Source: Halopseudomonas litoralis (GTDB lineage: Bacteria; Pseudomonadota; Gammaproteobacteria; Pseudomonadales; Pseudomonadaceae). From it: 64,000 nucleotides of DNA. Both the position numbers and the translations under genes were made by a program. This document shows positions 9,336 through 19,115 of this stretch, in pieces. Location of the stretch: the NCBI RefSeq assembly GCF_900105005.1, contig NZ_LT629748.1, positions 3,720,001-3,784,000 of the forward strand, written 5' to 3'. The notes beneath the pieces were generated by a model. The model did not search any database. It saw nothing but the letters and a program-made list of their open reading frames with translations, and had not been told where the DNA came from. How positions within the stretch are numbered: the first letter of the stretch is position 1; each line of letters starts with the position of its first letter.

Positions 9336-10217
9336 GTGCACAGAACGCCACACTGGTCATTGGAGCAGTTGCCAGACATGGACGGAGCGCAGTTCCGTCA
9401 GTGGCAGGCGCTGCTGGAAACGCGTACGGGCGTGTGCGTCAGCGAACAGCGCCAGGTCTATCTGCAGACCAGTCTCGGCGCGCGCATGCGTGAGCTGGGT
9501 ATGCGCGACTACCAGCTCTACTACGAATATGTTACCGAGGGCATCAGCGGCGCGTTGGAATGGTCAGCACTGGTCGAATGGCTGACGGTGCGCGAGACCA
9601 GCTTCATGCGACATCGCGCCTCCTTCGATTGTGTGGCGCAGTTTCTGGCACAACGTCAGTCAGCGGTCAGCGACCGACCGCTGCAATTCTGGAGTGTCGG
9701 TTGTGCCAGCGGGGAAGAAGCCTACTCCCTGGCCATCGTCATGGAACAGTCACTGGTGGCGAGTGGCCAGAAGCGGCGTGATTACGGCATCTGGGCGACG
9801 GATATCAGCCAGCATGCCCTCGATCAGGCCCGCAACGGCTGCTATCCAGACCGCCGACTGGGCGGTCTGGGCGAACGCGAGCGGGAACAGTGGCTGGAGC
9901 GCCTGCACAATGGACAATATCGGGTAGTGCCTGCGCTGCGCGACCGAGTGTGCTTCACTCGACTGAATATCCTGGAACTGGCCCAGGCTCCGATCCGGGA
10001 CCTGGATATCATTTTTTGCCAGAATTTGCTCATCTACTTCCGACGCTGGCGCCGTCGTGACCTGCTCAACCAATTGGCAATGCGGTTGGCGCCGGGCGGC
10101 ATACTGGTAATCGGACCGGGTGAAATAATGGACTGGAACAATTCCCTCCTGGAGCGGGTACCTGATGATCGGGTACAGGCTTACCGGCGTCGGGACAGCA
10201 TGGAATGTCTGGAGTGA
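9336..10217 (+). CDS. pilK: CheR-type chemoreceptor methyltransferase PilK
   Basis: SAM-dependent glutamate methyltransferase (293 residues) for PilJ. An N-terminal helical CheR domain (about 10-75) is followed by the catalytic domain with the SAM motif LQFWSVGCASGEEAYSLAI and the DIIFCQNLLIYF segment. CheR proteins usually have an Arg where this has Gln in FCQN. The stop lies 2 bases before the chpA ATG, with the chpA ribosome binding site inside pilK. Confidence 0.94.
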   Translation: MHRTPHWSLEQLPDMDGAQFRQWQALLETRTGVCVSEQRQVYLQTSLGARMRELGMRDYQLYYEYVTEGISGALEWSALVEWLTVRETSFMRHRASFDCVAQFLAQRQSAVSDRPLQFWSVGCASGEEAYSLAIVMEQSLVASGQKRRDYGIWATDISQHALDQARNGCYPDRRLGGLGEREREQWLERLHNGQYRVVPALRDRVCFTRLNILELAQAPIRDLDIIFCQNLLIYFRRWRRRDLLNQLAMRLAPGGILVIGPGEIMDWNNSLLERVPDDRVQAYRRRDSMECLE

Positions 10218-10219
10218 CT

Positions 10220-13200
10220 ATGGGTGATCGGCATGATTATGTCGCCCTCGACTGGGTCAAAGGCGAAATTTCCGAGACGCTGAATCAAGCGCGTCACGCC
10301 CTGGAAACCTTTGTGGAAAACCCCGAGGATACGACGCGCCTGCGTTTTTGCCTGACCTATATTCATCAGGTTCATGGCACATTGCAGATGGTGGAGTTCT
10401 ACGGCGCGGCGCTGCTGGCCGAAGAAATGGAAAAGCTCGCCCAGGCCTTGATGCATGGCACCTGCCGCCGTGAAAACGAGGCGCTGGAAGTGCTGATGCA
10501 GGCGATCCTGCAGATGCCCGCCTACCTGGACCGGGTACAGAGTGGCCGACGTGATCTGCCGCTGCTGCTGTTGCCGCTGCTCAACGACATGCGCACCGCC
10601 CGCGGTGAAAAATTGCTGTCGGAAAACGCCTTGTTCAGTCCCGAGCTGAATACCGATAAGGATGCCGGCGATGCTCAGCAGGTTGACTTCGGCAGCGAGC
10701 AGGTCGCGCGGCAGCTGCGCAAGTTGCGTCAGGCCATGCAGATTGCCCACGCGGCCATCATTCGCGAACAGAACGTACCGGCCAGCAGTCATCAGCTGGG
10801 CCGCGTTTTCATGCGCCTGGAAGGCCTGTTTCAAGGCACCCGTTTTGCCGAGCTGTGGAGCATTTTCGCCGGAGTCGCTGAAGGTCTGGAATTAGGCTCC
10901 ATCGACAACGGCGCGGCCATCCGCCAGCTGTTGCGTCAGGCCGACCGCGAACTGCGCCAATTGCAGGATGAAACCGCTGCGATTGCCGATAGCGCACCTG
11001 CGCCGGAGCTGCTACGCAATCTGTTGTTCTATGTAGCCAAGAGCAGCGGCAGCAGTCCACGCCTGGATGCACTGAAAAAGCATTATCGGTTGAACCCCCT
11101 GTGGAGCGATACCGAGCGACAGGCGCAGGCCAGTGACAGTCGAATGGTCGGCCCGGACCGTGGCACCATGCAATCGGTTGTCCAGGCGCTGGACGAGGAG
11201 CTGCTGCAGGTCAAGGAGCGCCTGGACCTGTTTGTCCGCAGTAGCGAGCGTCGTCCGGACGCGCTGGAGAGTCTGCTACCAGCGATGAAGCGCATTGCCG
11301 ATACACTGGCGGTGTTGGGGCTCGGTCAGCCGCGCCGGGTATTGCAGGAACAGATCAAGCGGGTCGAGACGCTGGCGTCTGCTGACAGCACCCCAAGTGA
11401 TGCGCAATTGATGGAAATTGCCGGTGGCGTGCTCTATGTCGAAGCCAGCATGCGCGGTATCTTCGCCATGGATATGGATCGCTCGGCCGACGCGCCCGGC
11501 GAAGACGATGACCAGCCACGGCAGCTGGCTGGTGCCCAGGATCTGCTGCAGATTCAGCAGCAAGTGGTGCTGGAAGCGCGTAATGCGCTGGAGCAGACGC
11601 GCGAAGCCGTAAATGCTTTCATCGCCGGGCAGTGGGACCATACCCAATTGCAGCCAGTTGATGAATTGCTCAACAGTGTGCGCGGTGGACTGGCCATGCT
11701 GCCATTGGCGCGTGCCGCCGACGCCGTTGCTGCCTGCCGGCTGTATCTGAGCCAGCAACTGATTCGTGACCGCAAGGTCCCCGACTGGGAAGCGCTGGAT
11801 GCTCTGGCCGATGTGATCACCAGTATTGATTACTACCTGGAGCGGGTGGTTGAAGATAATGCGGATCGTGGAGACAGTATTCTTGCGGTGGCCGAGGAGC
11901 GTCTGGCATTGCTCGGCTATGCGCCGGGTGCTATCGGCGTGCTTGATGCCACGCCGGCAGTAGCTGCGGCAGCGGTTCCAGCGAACGCTGTCAGCGTAGC
12001 GGTGGATGAGCCGGATGAGGACGAGCTCGATCCCGAGCTGCTGGAGATCTTCGTCGAGGAAGTCGGTGAGGTACTGGAAACGCTCGACGACCATACGCCC
12101 AGATGGCAGGCGGATGCCCAGGATACGGCAGCCCGCGCCGAGGTGCGCCGCGGTTTTCATACTCTCAAGGGCAGCGGGCGCATGGTGCGTGCCGGAGTGC
12201 TGGCCGAGCTGGCCTGGGCGGTTGAAAACATGCTCAACCGGGTAATCGACGGTAATGTACCTCTGAGCCAGCCGATATTTGCCACCGTCAATGCGGTTCG
12301 CGCCTTGATACCCGCCTTGCTGGAGGATTTTGCCGCCGGTCGGCAGCAGCAGCTGCCTGAAGTGGAGCGGCTGGCAGATCAGGCAGATGCCCTGTCCCGT
12401 GGCGCAAGCCTGCCCGCGTTCGATGAGGCCGAAGAGCCGATATCGGCGGCTGTGGACCCTGTGGATACCGTATTGCCCGAGGCGCAGACCGAGATCGTGC
12501 CGCTGCCGGAAGCTGACGAATTGCCCATGGCATTCGAGCCGTCGTTCGAAACCGAACAGCCATATCTCCCGGATGACCTGAGCGAAGCCGTCGTTGCCAG
12601 TGAACCGGAGCAGTCGGAGCCGCTGGAAGAAGAGCCGCCAGCTGTTGTGCTTGCCGTCACAGAAGAGGCTGACGAGGCGCAAACAGTGGTTGCCGAGACG
12701 GTCCAGGCGGAGCTTGACCCGCTGCTGCTGAAGATATTCCGCACCGAAACCCAGACGCATATCGAGCAGATCAACGGCTATATCGGTATATGTGATCAGA
12801 ACGGCCTGCCGTACCCGCTGAGCGATACCTTGCAGCGCGCCTTGCATACCCTCAAAGGCAGCGCACACATGGCCGGCATCCAGCCGATCGCGGTACTGGC
12901 GACGCCGCTGGAAAAACTGGCCAAGGACTTCAAGGGCAACCTGATCCCGGCCGATCAGGCTGTGGTCGAGCTGCTGCGCGATGCGGTGAGCCTGCTCGAG
13001 ACGTGGCTTGCACGGGTCGATGCAGCGTCCGACCAGACCATTCCCGGCACCGAGACCTTCTTGCAGCGCCTGGATGTGGTCTATCAGGACGCTATGCAGA
13101 AACACGACAACAGTCGTTCCGATCTGGACGGTTCGTCTGATGCCGTACTGCTGTCGATCTTCCTTACCGAGGGTGTTGACCTGCTGCTGGATGCGGCGGA

Positions 13201-16200
13201 CGAGCTGGCGCTGTGGTCCCCGGCCGCGGCTATTGATCATACCGGTCTGGCGCGGGCCCTGCGGGGACTGTCTGAGGTGGCGGCAGAAGTCGAGCTGATG
13301 CCCATCGAGGAGCTCTGCCAGGGTCTTGAAGATGCGCATGCAGCCCTGGCCAGCCAACGCCTGCTGTTGAGCCCCGAGGTTGCCGACTGCCTGGCCCAGA
13401 GTCATGAACGCTTGATCGGCATGATGGATCAGGTCGCGGCGCACCAGCATGTACATCCTGCCAGAGATGAGTTGAACGCATTGCAGGCGCTATTTCAGGC
13501 AAGCAACGAGAATGCGCCGGTGGCGACAGTTGCAAGCACCGGTACAGAGGTGTCAGCCAATACCTGGAACCTGAGTGATGTGGGTACCGATGCCGAGCTG
13601 GTGGATATCTTCCTCGAAGAAGCCCAGGAAATTCTCGATACGTCCTCCAGCAGTCTGCAGCATTGGCTGACCGATACCAGTGATGAGGCGCCGCTGCATG
13701 CCCTGCTGCGTGACCTGCATACGCTCAAGGGCGGCGCGCGCATGGCGGAAATTCGCCCGGTGGGTGATCTGACCCACGAGCTGGAATTCCTTTATGACGG
13801 GCTGGTGGCACAGCGCTTTGCGCCGGTGGAAGGATTGCCCGAGCTGCTGCTGGCCTGTCAGGACGGCCTGACCGAGATGGTCGAAGGTATTGTCGCGGAT
13901 AGGTCGATCAGTGATGGTATGCAACTGATTCGGGTGATTCGCGATTTCCGCGCGCAGCCGGATCGGCCGCCGCAATGGCCCACCGAGGCAGTTGCCGATC
14001 CACTCGCAGCAGAAACGGCCGAAGCGCCGATGCCAGAGCCGCCGATTGCTCTGGCAGCCGATTCGGGCATGCTCGGCATGTTCATCGAAGAAGCTCGGGA
14101 GTTGCTACAGCCCTGTGCCGATCTGCTGACCCGCCGGGAAACCGAGCCAGCGGCTGCGGATGAGTTGCTGCATCGTATCCAGACGCTCAAGGGCAGCGCT
14201 CGCCTGGCCAGCCACAAAGCCGTGGCCGAACAGGCGCGTTTGCTGGAAACAACCTTGCAACAATCGGAACCCGGTCAGGATGACAGCCTGAGTGCGATGT
14301 TGGCCGAGCTGCAGAGTAGCGTCGAGCAGCTGGCTGGTGGGCAGCTATTCCCCAGCAGTGACTGGACGCTACCGGCCGTAGCACCCGCGGCTCCCTTGCC
14401 GATACCGGCAGCGCCGGAGCGGACGTTGGCAGAGATTCGCACCATTCTGCAGCAGGCTATGGATGGGGCTGGCCCATCGCGTACCGCGGGCAGTCGCGGG
14501 GGCATGCAGGAGACCATCAAGGTGCCTGCGGGGCTGCTTGAAGAGCTGGTCAACCTGGCCGGTGAGACCTCCATTTTCCGTGGCCGGGTTGAACAGCAGG
14601 TCAGTGATATCAGCCAGACGCTGACCGATATGGAAAGCACCATCGAACGAGTGCGTGACCAGTTGCGGCGTCTGGATATGGAAACCCAGGCGCAGATCCT
14701 GTCGCGCCACCAGGAAGAAATAGAGCAGGGCTACGAGGACTTCGACCCGCTGGAAATGGACCGTTATTCCCAGCTGCAGCAATTGTCGCGCTCCTTGTTC
14801 GAGTCCGCCTCGGACATGCTCGATCTGAAGGAAACCCTGGCCACCCGAAGCCGTGATGCGGAAACCCTGCTGCTGCAGCAGGCGCGCGTTAATACCGAGC
14901 TGCAGGAAGGCCTCATGCGTACGCGCATGGTGCCCTTCGAACGCTTGCTGCCACGCCTGCGCCGAGTGGTGCGGCAGGTGTCCACGGAGCTGGGCAAGCA
15001 GGTCAGTCTGGTGGTGGGCAATGCCGAAGGCGAGATGGACCGCAGCGTGCTGGAGCGCATGATGGGGCCGCTGGAGCACATGTTGCGCAACGCGGTCGAC
15101 CATGGCATCGAGTTGCCAGCGTTGCGGACTGCCCAAGGCAAGCCGGAAGAGGGCAGAGTCAGTCTGGATGTGCACCGCGAAGGCAGCGAGATCGTCATCC
15201 GCTTGCATGACGACGGCGGTGGTGTCGACTTGCAGGCGGTGCGCAGCAAAGCGATTGAGCGCGGACTGATGGACGCCGACGCAGGGCTGACCGACCAGGA
15301 GGTGTTGCAGTTCATTCTCGAGGCGGGCTTCAGTACCGCCGAGCAGGTGACGCAGATCTCCGGTCGGGGCGTCGGCATGGATGTGGTCAACGCCGAGATC
15401 AAGCAACTGGGTGGCAGCATGACGCTGTCTACCGAGCCGGGTCTCGGCACCAGCTTCCTCATTCGCCTGCCCTTTACCGTATCGGTGAACCGGGCGCTGA
15501 TGGTGTATTCCGGCAAAGACCTCTACGCCATACCGCTGAATACCATCGAAGGCATCGTGCGGGTCTCGGGCTATGAGCTGGAAGCCTATTACTCCCCGGA
15601 TGCACCGGCCTTCGAATATGCCGGCAAGAACTATGACCTGCGCTATCTCGGCGACCTGCTGGTCACGGGTCAGCAGCCCAAACTCGCTGGCCACAGCCTG
15701 CCGCTGCCGGTGATCCTGGTGCGCGGTACCGAACACAGTGTCGCGGTGCAGGTCGATGCCTTGGCCGGCTCGCGGGAAATCGTGGTGAAGAGTCTCGGCA
15801 AGCAGTTTGCTGTGGTGCCCGGTATTTCCGGAGCGACCATTCTCGGGGATGGCCGCGTGGTGGTGATTCTGGATCTGCTGGCGGTCATTCGCGCGCAGCA
15901 GGCGTTGTATTCGCAGCAGCAGCTGGCCGCCGAACGGGCGATCTCGGCAATGCCGCAGGCCCGGCGTTCGACGCTGGTCATGGTGGTGGACGATTCCATC
16001 ACCGTGCGCAAGGTAACGACCCGATTGCTCGAACGTCACGGTATGGAAGTGGTGACCGCGAAGGATGGCGTCGACGCGATTGCCCGACTGCAGGATGTGC
16101 AGCCGGACATCATGCTGCTGGATATCGAAATGCCGCGCATGGATGGTTTCGAAGTGGCTACCCGGGTGCGCCACGACGAGCGGCTGAAGGATCTGCCGAT

Positions 16201-16339
16201 CGTCATGATCACCTCACGTACCGGGGAGAAACACCGCGAGCGGGCACGCAGCCTGGGGGTGAATGAATACCTCGGCAAGCCCTATCAGGAACCTCAGTTG
16301 CTGGAGGTTATCGGTAATCTGGTCAATCTGCGTGACTGA
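10220..16339 (+). CDS. chpA: Hybrid histidine kinase ChpA (CheA fused to multiple Hpt domains and a receiver)
   Basis: Central kinase of the Pil-Chp system. I start at 10220 (MGDRHDYVALDW), with GGAG 5 bases upstream, giving 2,039 residues; P. aeruginosa ChpA is about 2,470. Phosphotransfer modules seen: H49 in YIHQVHGTLQM (K of H-x-x-K-G is His), H647 in FHTLKGSGRM, H876 in LHTLKGSAHM, H1167 in LHTLKGGARM, and a fourth canonical-looking module with Gln at 1321 (IQTLKGSARL). Two weaker modules lack a clear His. The CheA core follows: dimerisation from about 1433, ATPase from about 1610 (MLRNAVDHGIE, GRGVGMDVV) and CheW from about 1760. A CheY-like receiver spans 1917-2039 with phospho-acceptor D1968. 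It should phosphorylate PilG and PilH. Confidence 0.96.
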   Translation: MGDRHDYVALDWVKGEISETLNQARHALETFVENPEDTTRLRFCLTYIHQVHGTLQMVEFYGAALLAEEMEKLAQALMHGTCRRENEALEVLMQAILQMPAYLDRVQSGRRDLPLLLLPLLNDMRTARGEKLLSENALFSPELNTDKDAGDAQQVDFGSEQVARQLRKLRQAMQIAHAAIIREQNVPASSHQLGRVFMRLEGLFQGTRFAELWSIFAGVAEGLELGSIDNGAAIRQLLRQADRELRQLQDETAAIADSAPAPELLRNLLFYVAKSSGSSPRLDALKKHYRLNPLWSDTERQAQASDSRMVGPDRGTMQSVVQALDEELLQVKERLDLFVRSSERRPDALESLLPAMKRIADTLAVLGLGQPRRVLQEQIKRVETLASADSTPSDAQLMEIAGGVLYVEASMRGIFAMDMDRSADAPGEDDDQPRQLAGAQDLLQIQQQVVLEARNALEQTREAVNAFIAGQWDHTQLQPVDELLNSVRGGLAMLPLARAADAVAACRLYLSQQLIRDRKVPDWEALDALADVITSIDYYLERVVEDNADRGDSILAVAEERLALLGYAPGAIGVLDATPAVAAAAVPANAVSVAVDEPDEDELDPELLEIFVEEVGEVLETLDDHTPRWQADAQDTAARAEVRRGFHTLKGSGRMVRAGVLAELAWAVENMLNRVIDGNVPLSQPIFATVNAVRALIPALLEDFAAGRQQQLPEVERLADQADALSRGASLPAFDEAEEPISAAVDPVDTVLPEAQTEIVPLPEADELPMAFEPSFETEQPYLPDDLSEAVVASEPEQSEPLEEEPPAVVLAVTEEADEAQTVVAETVQAELDPLLLKIFRTETQTHIEQINGYIGICDQNGLPYPLSDTLQRALHTLKGSAHMAGIQPIAVLATPLEKLAKDFKGNLIPADQAVVELLRDAVSLLETWLARVDAASDQTIPGTETFLQRLDVVYQDAMQKHDNSRSDLDGSSDAVLLSIFLTEGVDLLLDAADELALWSPAAAIDHTGLARALRGLSEVAAEVELMPIEELCQGLEDAHAALASQRLLLSPEVADCLAQSHERLIGMMDQVAAHQHVHPARDELNALQALFQASNENAPVATVASTGTEVSANTWNLSDVGTDAELVDIFLEEAQEILDTSSSSLQHWLTDTSDEAPLHALLRDLHTLKGGARMAEIRPVGDLTHELEFLYDGLVAQRFAPVEGLPELLLACQDGLTEMVEGIVADRSISDGMQLIRVIRDFRAQPDRPPQWPTEAVADPLAAETAEAPMPEPPIALAADSGMLGMFIEEARELLQPCADLLTRRETEPAAADELLHRIQTLKGSARLASHKAVAEQARLLETTLQQSEPGQDDSLSAMLAELQSSVEQLAGGQLFPSSDWTLPAVAPAAPLPIPAAPERTLAEIRTILQQAMDGAGPSRTAGSRGGMQETIKVPAGLLEELVNLAGETSIFRGRVEQQVSDISQTLTDMESTIERVRDQLRRLDMETQAQILSRHQEEIEQGYEDFDPLEMDRYSQLQQLSRSLFESASDMLDLKETLATRSRDAETLLLQQARVNTELQEGLMRTRMVPFERLLPRLRRVVRQVSTELGKQVSLVVGNAEGEMDRSVLERMMGPLEHMLRNAVDHGIELPALRTAQGKPEEGRVSLDVHREGSEIVIRLHDDGGGVDLQAVRSKAIERGLMDADAGLTDQEVLQFILEAGFSTAEQVTQISGRGVGMDVVNAEIKQLGGSMTLSTEPGLGTSFLIRLPFTVSVNRALMVYSGKDLYAIPLNTIEGIVRVSGYELEAYYSPDAPAFEYAGKNYDLRYLGDLLVTGQQPKLAGHSLPLPVILVRGTEHSVAVQVDALAGSREIVVKSLGKQFAVVPGISGATILGDGRVVVILDLLAVIRAQQALYSQQQLAAERAISAMPQARRSTLVMVVDDSITVRKVTTRLLERHGMEVVTAKDGVDAIARLQDVQPDIMLLDIEMPRMDGFEVATRVRHDERLKDLPIVMITSRTGEKHRERARSLGVNEYLGKPYQEPQLLEVIGNLVNLRD

Positions 16340-17291
16340 AGCGCCGGCGGTCGCCTTGTTGGTAAGTTCCGAGCGCGATCGCCAGGTGTTGACGCAGGCA
16401 GTGCGGAGTTTCGGCTATCGGGTGGTATTTGAGACCGCCCCCATGGGCGTGAAAGTCGATGAGTTGGCCGGTGTTGCAGCCGATCTGTGGTTGCTGGATA
16501 TGGCGGACGAGTCCGCTCTGATCGACTGGTTGCTGGAATACAGTCCCGTTCCGGTGTTGATGGGGTCGGGTGAGATACCGCCCATCCAGCATGAGGATCA
16601 TGTGCGGTGGCAGCGGCGCTTGCTCGGCAAGCTCAGTGCGCTGCTCGGGGAGCCATTGCAGCTGCCGCCGGTGCTGACCCTATCGATTACGCCCCCGGCG
16701 CCCGCAGCACGACGTTGCGTGTGGTTATTGGGTGCTTCCCTCGGCGGACCTGCGGCAGTCAAGCGGTTCCTCGATGCGCTGTCGGCGGATGCGCCGGTGG
16801 CCTTCGTTTATGCACAACATATCGATGCGGGTTTCGAACAGCAGCTGCCCCATATACTCGGGCGGCAGAACGCCTGGCGGATTCGCAACAGCGTCGAGGG
16901 CAGTCGATTGCAGTATGGCGAGGTGATGGTGGCGCCGATTGGCCGAGCCTTGAGTTTTGGTCCGGAAGGACAGGTCCAGCTGCATGATAGCCCTTGGCCC
17001 GGAGCTTATCAGCCGGCAATTGAAGGTCTGCTGGATGAGGTGTCCCATGCCTTCGCGCCGAGCTGCGGTGCAATCATTTTCAGTGGCATGGGTGAAGATG
17101 GGGTCGCGGCCTGTGGTCGCATGCGCCGACAGGGCAGGGAGGTCTGGACACAGAGCGCCGCCAGCGCCGCCTGCGCGACCATGCCCCAGGCGGTGCAGGT
17201 GGCCGGTCACAGCAGCCGCGAGGGTTCGCCTGAAGAACTGGCCGCGGCTCTGAGCCAATGGCTTGAACAGGAACGTCCGCCGAGCGCCTGA
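16332..17291 (+). CDS. chpB: CheB-type methylesterase ChpB
   Basis: Receptor demethylase of 319 residues. The start is the GTG at 16332, inside the chpA tail (8-base overlap); the longer in-frame ATG would lie deep in chpA. The C-terminal CheB domain has the full catalytic triad: S136 in LGASLGGPAAV, H163 in YAQHIDAGF and D256 in FSGMGEDGVAACG. The N-terminal 110 residues resemble a receiver fold but lack the acidic cluster and a clear phospho-acceptor, so phospho-control is doubtful, as in other ChpB proteins. Confidence 0.93.
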   Translation: MTEAPAVALLVSSERDRQVLTQAVRSFGYRVVFETAPMGVKVDELAGVAADLWLLDMADESALIDWLLEYSPVPVLMGSGEIPPIQHEDHVRWQRRLLGKLSALLGEPLQLPPVLTLSITPPAPAARRCVWLLGASLGGPAAVKRFLDALSADAPVAFVYAQHIDAGFEQQLPHILGRQNAWRIRNSVEGSRLQYGEVMVAPIGRALSFGPEGQVQLHDSPWPGAYQPAIEGLLDEVSHAFAPSCGAIIFSGMGEDGVAACGRMRRQGREVWTQSAASAACATMPQAVQVAGHSSREGSPEELAAALSQWLEQERPPSA

Positions 17292-17321
17292 TGCGCGGCG
17301 CACATCAACAGGAGTCACGCA

Positions 17322-17789
17322 ATGTCAGATGCACTGGAAAGCCTCAATGGCCTGGTTGTCCCGCTGGCCGAACAGCCATTGCTGCTGCCCAACGTGGCAG
17401 TGGCGGAGCTGGTCGGCTATCGCCTGCACCAGCCGGCAGCTCAGGGGCCGGCATGGTTTCTCGGCTGGACGCTCTGGCGTGACCAGCGGGTGCCCTTGAT
17501 CGACCCGGAGGTGTTGTTGGGCCAGTCCTCAGCGGACCAGCCACAAGCGCCACGCAGTCTGATCATCAATGCTGTGGGTGGCAGTTCGAGCCTGAGCTTC
17601 ATCGCCATGCGCATCCGCGGTATTCCCCGCTCGAAGAAGGTGCTGCGCGGGGAAATCGAAGCTGCCGGCAGTGCCAGCGAGTTCGTCAGTCAGCCGGTGA
17701 GCCTGGCGGATGAAGCAGACATCTTGCTGATTCCGGATCTGGCGGCCATCGAGCAGGCGCTGGAGCAGGCGGGCGTGCTGCGCGGCTGA
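17322..17789 (+). CDS. chpC: CheW-like protein ChpC
   Basis: Second coupling protein of the Pil-Chp system (155 residues, one CheW domain, opening ESLNGLVVPLAEQPLLLPNVAVAELVGY). In P. aeruginosa ChpC is thought to connect additional input receptors to ChpA. It ends the cluster: the chpD and chpE genes that follow in P. aeruginosa are absent, and the next gene (amgS) faces it with 15 bases between the two stops. Confidence 0.93.
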   Translation: MSDALESLNGLVVPLAEQPLLLPNVAVAELVGYRLHQPAAQGPAWFLGWTLWRDQRVPLIDPEVLLGQSSADQPQAPRSLIINAVGGSSSLSFIAMRIRGIPRSKKVLRGEIEAAGSASEFVSQPVSLADEADILLIPDLAAIEQALEQAGVLRG

Positions 17790-17804
17790 GCGATAGCTCC
17801 CCGC

Positions 17805-19115
17805 TCAGGACACCTGCACCGGAAACAACAGTCGCGCCTCGGTGCCGCCGCCGGCGCGGTTGAGCAACTGCACGCTGATGCCGTGGCTGTCGGCGATGCG
17901 TTTGACAATCGCCAGACCCAGCCCGGTGCCCTTGGTAGAGCGGGCGCGGTCGCCGCGGATGAAGGGGGTGAACAGATCTTCCCCCTCGCTCTGGTCGATT
18001 CCCGGACCACGGTCCAGCACGCTGACCACCACACAGGGTTGAATGGCGCTGGGTTCCAGGTGGCTGCTGATCTCCACGCCGGTGCCGCCATGATTGAGGG
18101 CATTTTCCAGCAGGTTGGTCAGCAGGCGCTTGATCGACAGGCGGCGCAAGAGCAACTCCGGAACGGGCTCCAGACACTGGCGCACCAGCTGTTCACTGGC
18201 ATTCACCGGGGTCACCACTTCGCGAATCAGTTCATTCAGATCACAGGGCTCACAGGGCTCGGCGCTGCCGTCACGGATATAGGCCATGAACTGGTCGAGA
18301 ATCGCGTCCATGTCTTCGATATCGCGAATCATGCCTTCGGTGAGCTCGGGCTCGACATCCGACATCAACTCGGTGGACAACCGCATGCGCGTCAATGGCG
18401 TGCGTAGATCGTGGGACACCCCGGCGAGCAGCAACGCGCGGTCGCTGTTGGCCTGCTCCACATCCTGCGCCATCTGGTTGAAGGCGCGATAGACCTCGGC
18501 TATTTCCGCCGGACCGCTGGTATCCAGCAGCCGCACGCTGTGGCCTTGACCTATATGTTGCGCGGCTCGCTCCAGTGTTTTCAGAGGGCGGTTGAGCTGG
18601 CGCACGAAAACCCAGGCTGCGCCAGTGGAGAGCATGCCGATCAGGCTCAGCCAACTGACCACCAGCCAGATGCGCTGCCCGCGCAGTGGGTGGGCATAGA
18701 GCGGTACCTTCAACCATTGATCGCCATAACCGGGTTGGTGGACCCAGATGGCCGGCTGTTCCTGGGTCTGCACGCGGATCTGGGTGCGGTCACCGAGCTC
18801 GTCACGCAGTTGGTTGGTAAACACCCCGGAGTAGGGCCAGTGAATTTCGCCGGCAGGCACCAGGCTCTCATGCACCAGCTCCAATCCGGTGATGGACTCC
18901 AGGTCCGCTCGGGCCTCAGGGCCGCTGGCCCAATAGGCATGTACCAGCATGGCGCTGCCGTGGCTGTACTGGCGATCGACCAGCAGGTCCTCGTTGCTCA
19001 TCAGATAGACCAGCGTGAGGATCTTCGAGAACAGCGTGACCAGCAGTACCAGCAACAGGGTGCGGGCAAAGAAGCTGCGCGGCAGCAGCGGGTGCCAGCC
19101 GGGGCCGCCTTTCAC
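17805..19115 (-). CDS. amgS: EnvZ/AmgS-type sensor histidine kinase
   Basis: Membrane sensor kinase of 436 residues. TM1 is near residues 15-35 (FFARTLLLVLLVTLFSKILTLVYL), then a periplasmic region of about 110 residues, TM2 (IWLVVSWLSLIGMLSTGAAWVF), HAMP, HisKA (GVSHDLRTPLTRMRL, with the phospho-His) and HATPase_c (N box LLENALNHGG, G boxes DRGPGID and GTGLGLAIV). I use the GTG at 19115, which overlaps the amgR stop as GTGA; the frame extends farther upstream but only over amgR. In P. aeruginosa the equivalent AmgRS pair senses envelope damage and affects aminoglycoside tolerance; that assignment rests on order beside tex and gshA. Confidence 0.9.
   Translation of the reverse strand: MKGGPGWHPLLPRSFFARTLLLVLLVTLFSKILTLVYLMSNEDLLVDRQYSHGSAMLVHAYWASGPEARADLESITGLELVHESLVPAGEIHWPYSGVFTNQLRDELGDRTQIRVQTQEQPAIWVHQPGYGDQWLKVPLYAHPLRGQRIWLVVSWLSLIGMLSTGAAWVFVRQLNRPLKTLERAAQHIGQGHSVRLLDTSGPAEIAEVYRAFNQMAQDVEQANSDRALLLAGVSHDLRTPLTRMRLSTELMSDVEPELTEGMIRDIEDMDAILDQFMAYIRDGSAEPCEPCDLNELIREVVTPVNASEQLVRQCLEPVPELLLRRLSIKRLLTNLLENALNHGGTGVEISSHLEPSAIQPCVVVSVLDRGPGIDQSEGEDLFTPFIRGDRARSTKGTGLGLAIVKRIADSHGISVQLLNRAGGGTEARLLFPVQVS

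Noticed and set aside
7273..9360. A 695-codon open frame on the minus strand opposite pilJ
   Set aside because: Low-complexity, Gly/His/Arg/Gln-rich translation typical of an antisense frame in GC-rich DNA; pilJ on the plus strand has full domain support.
11276..13456. A 726-codon open frame on the minus strand opposite chpA
   Set aside because: No recognisable motif, Arg/His/Gln-rich composition; an antisense shadow of chpA.
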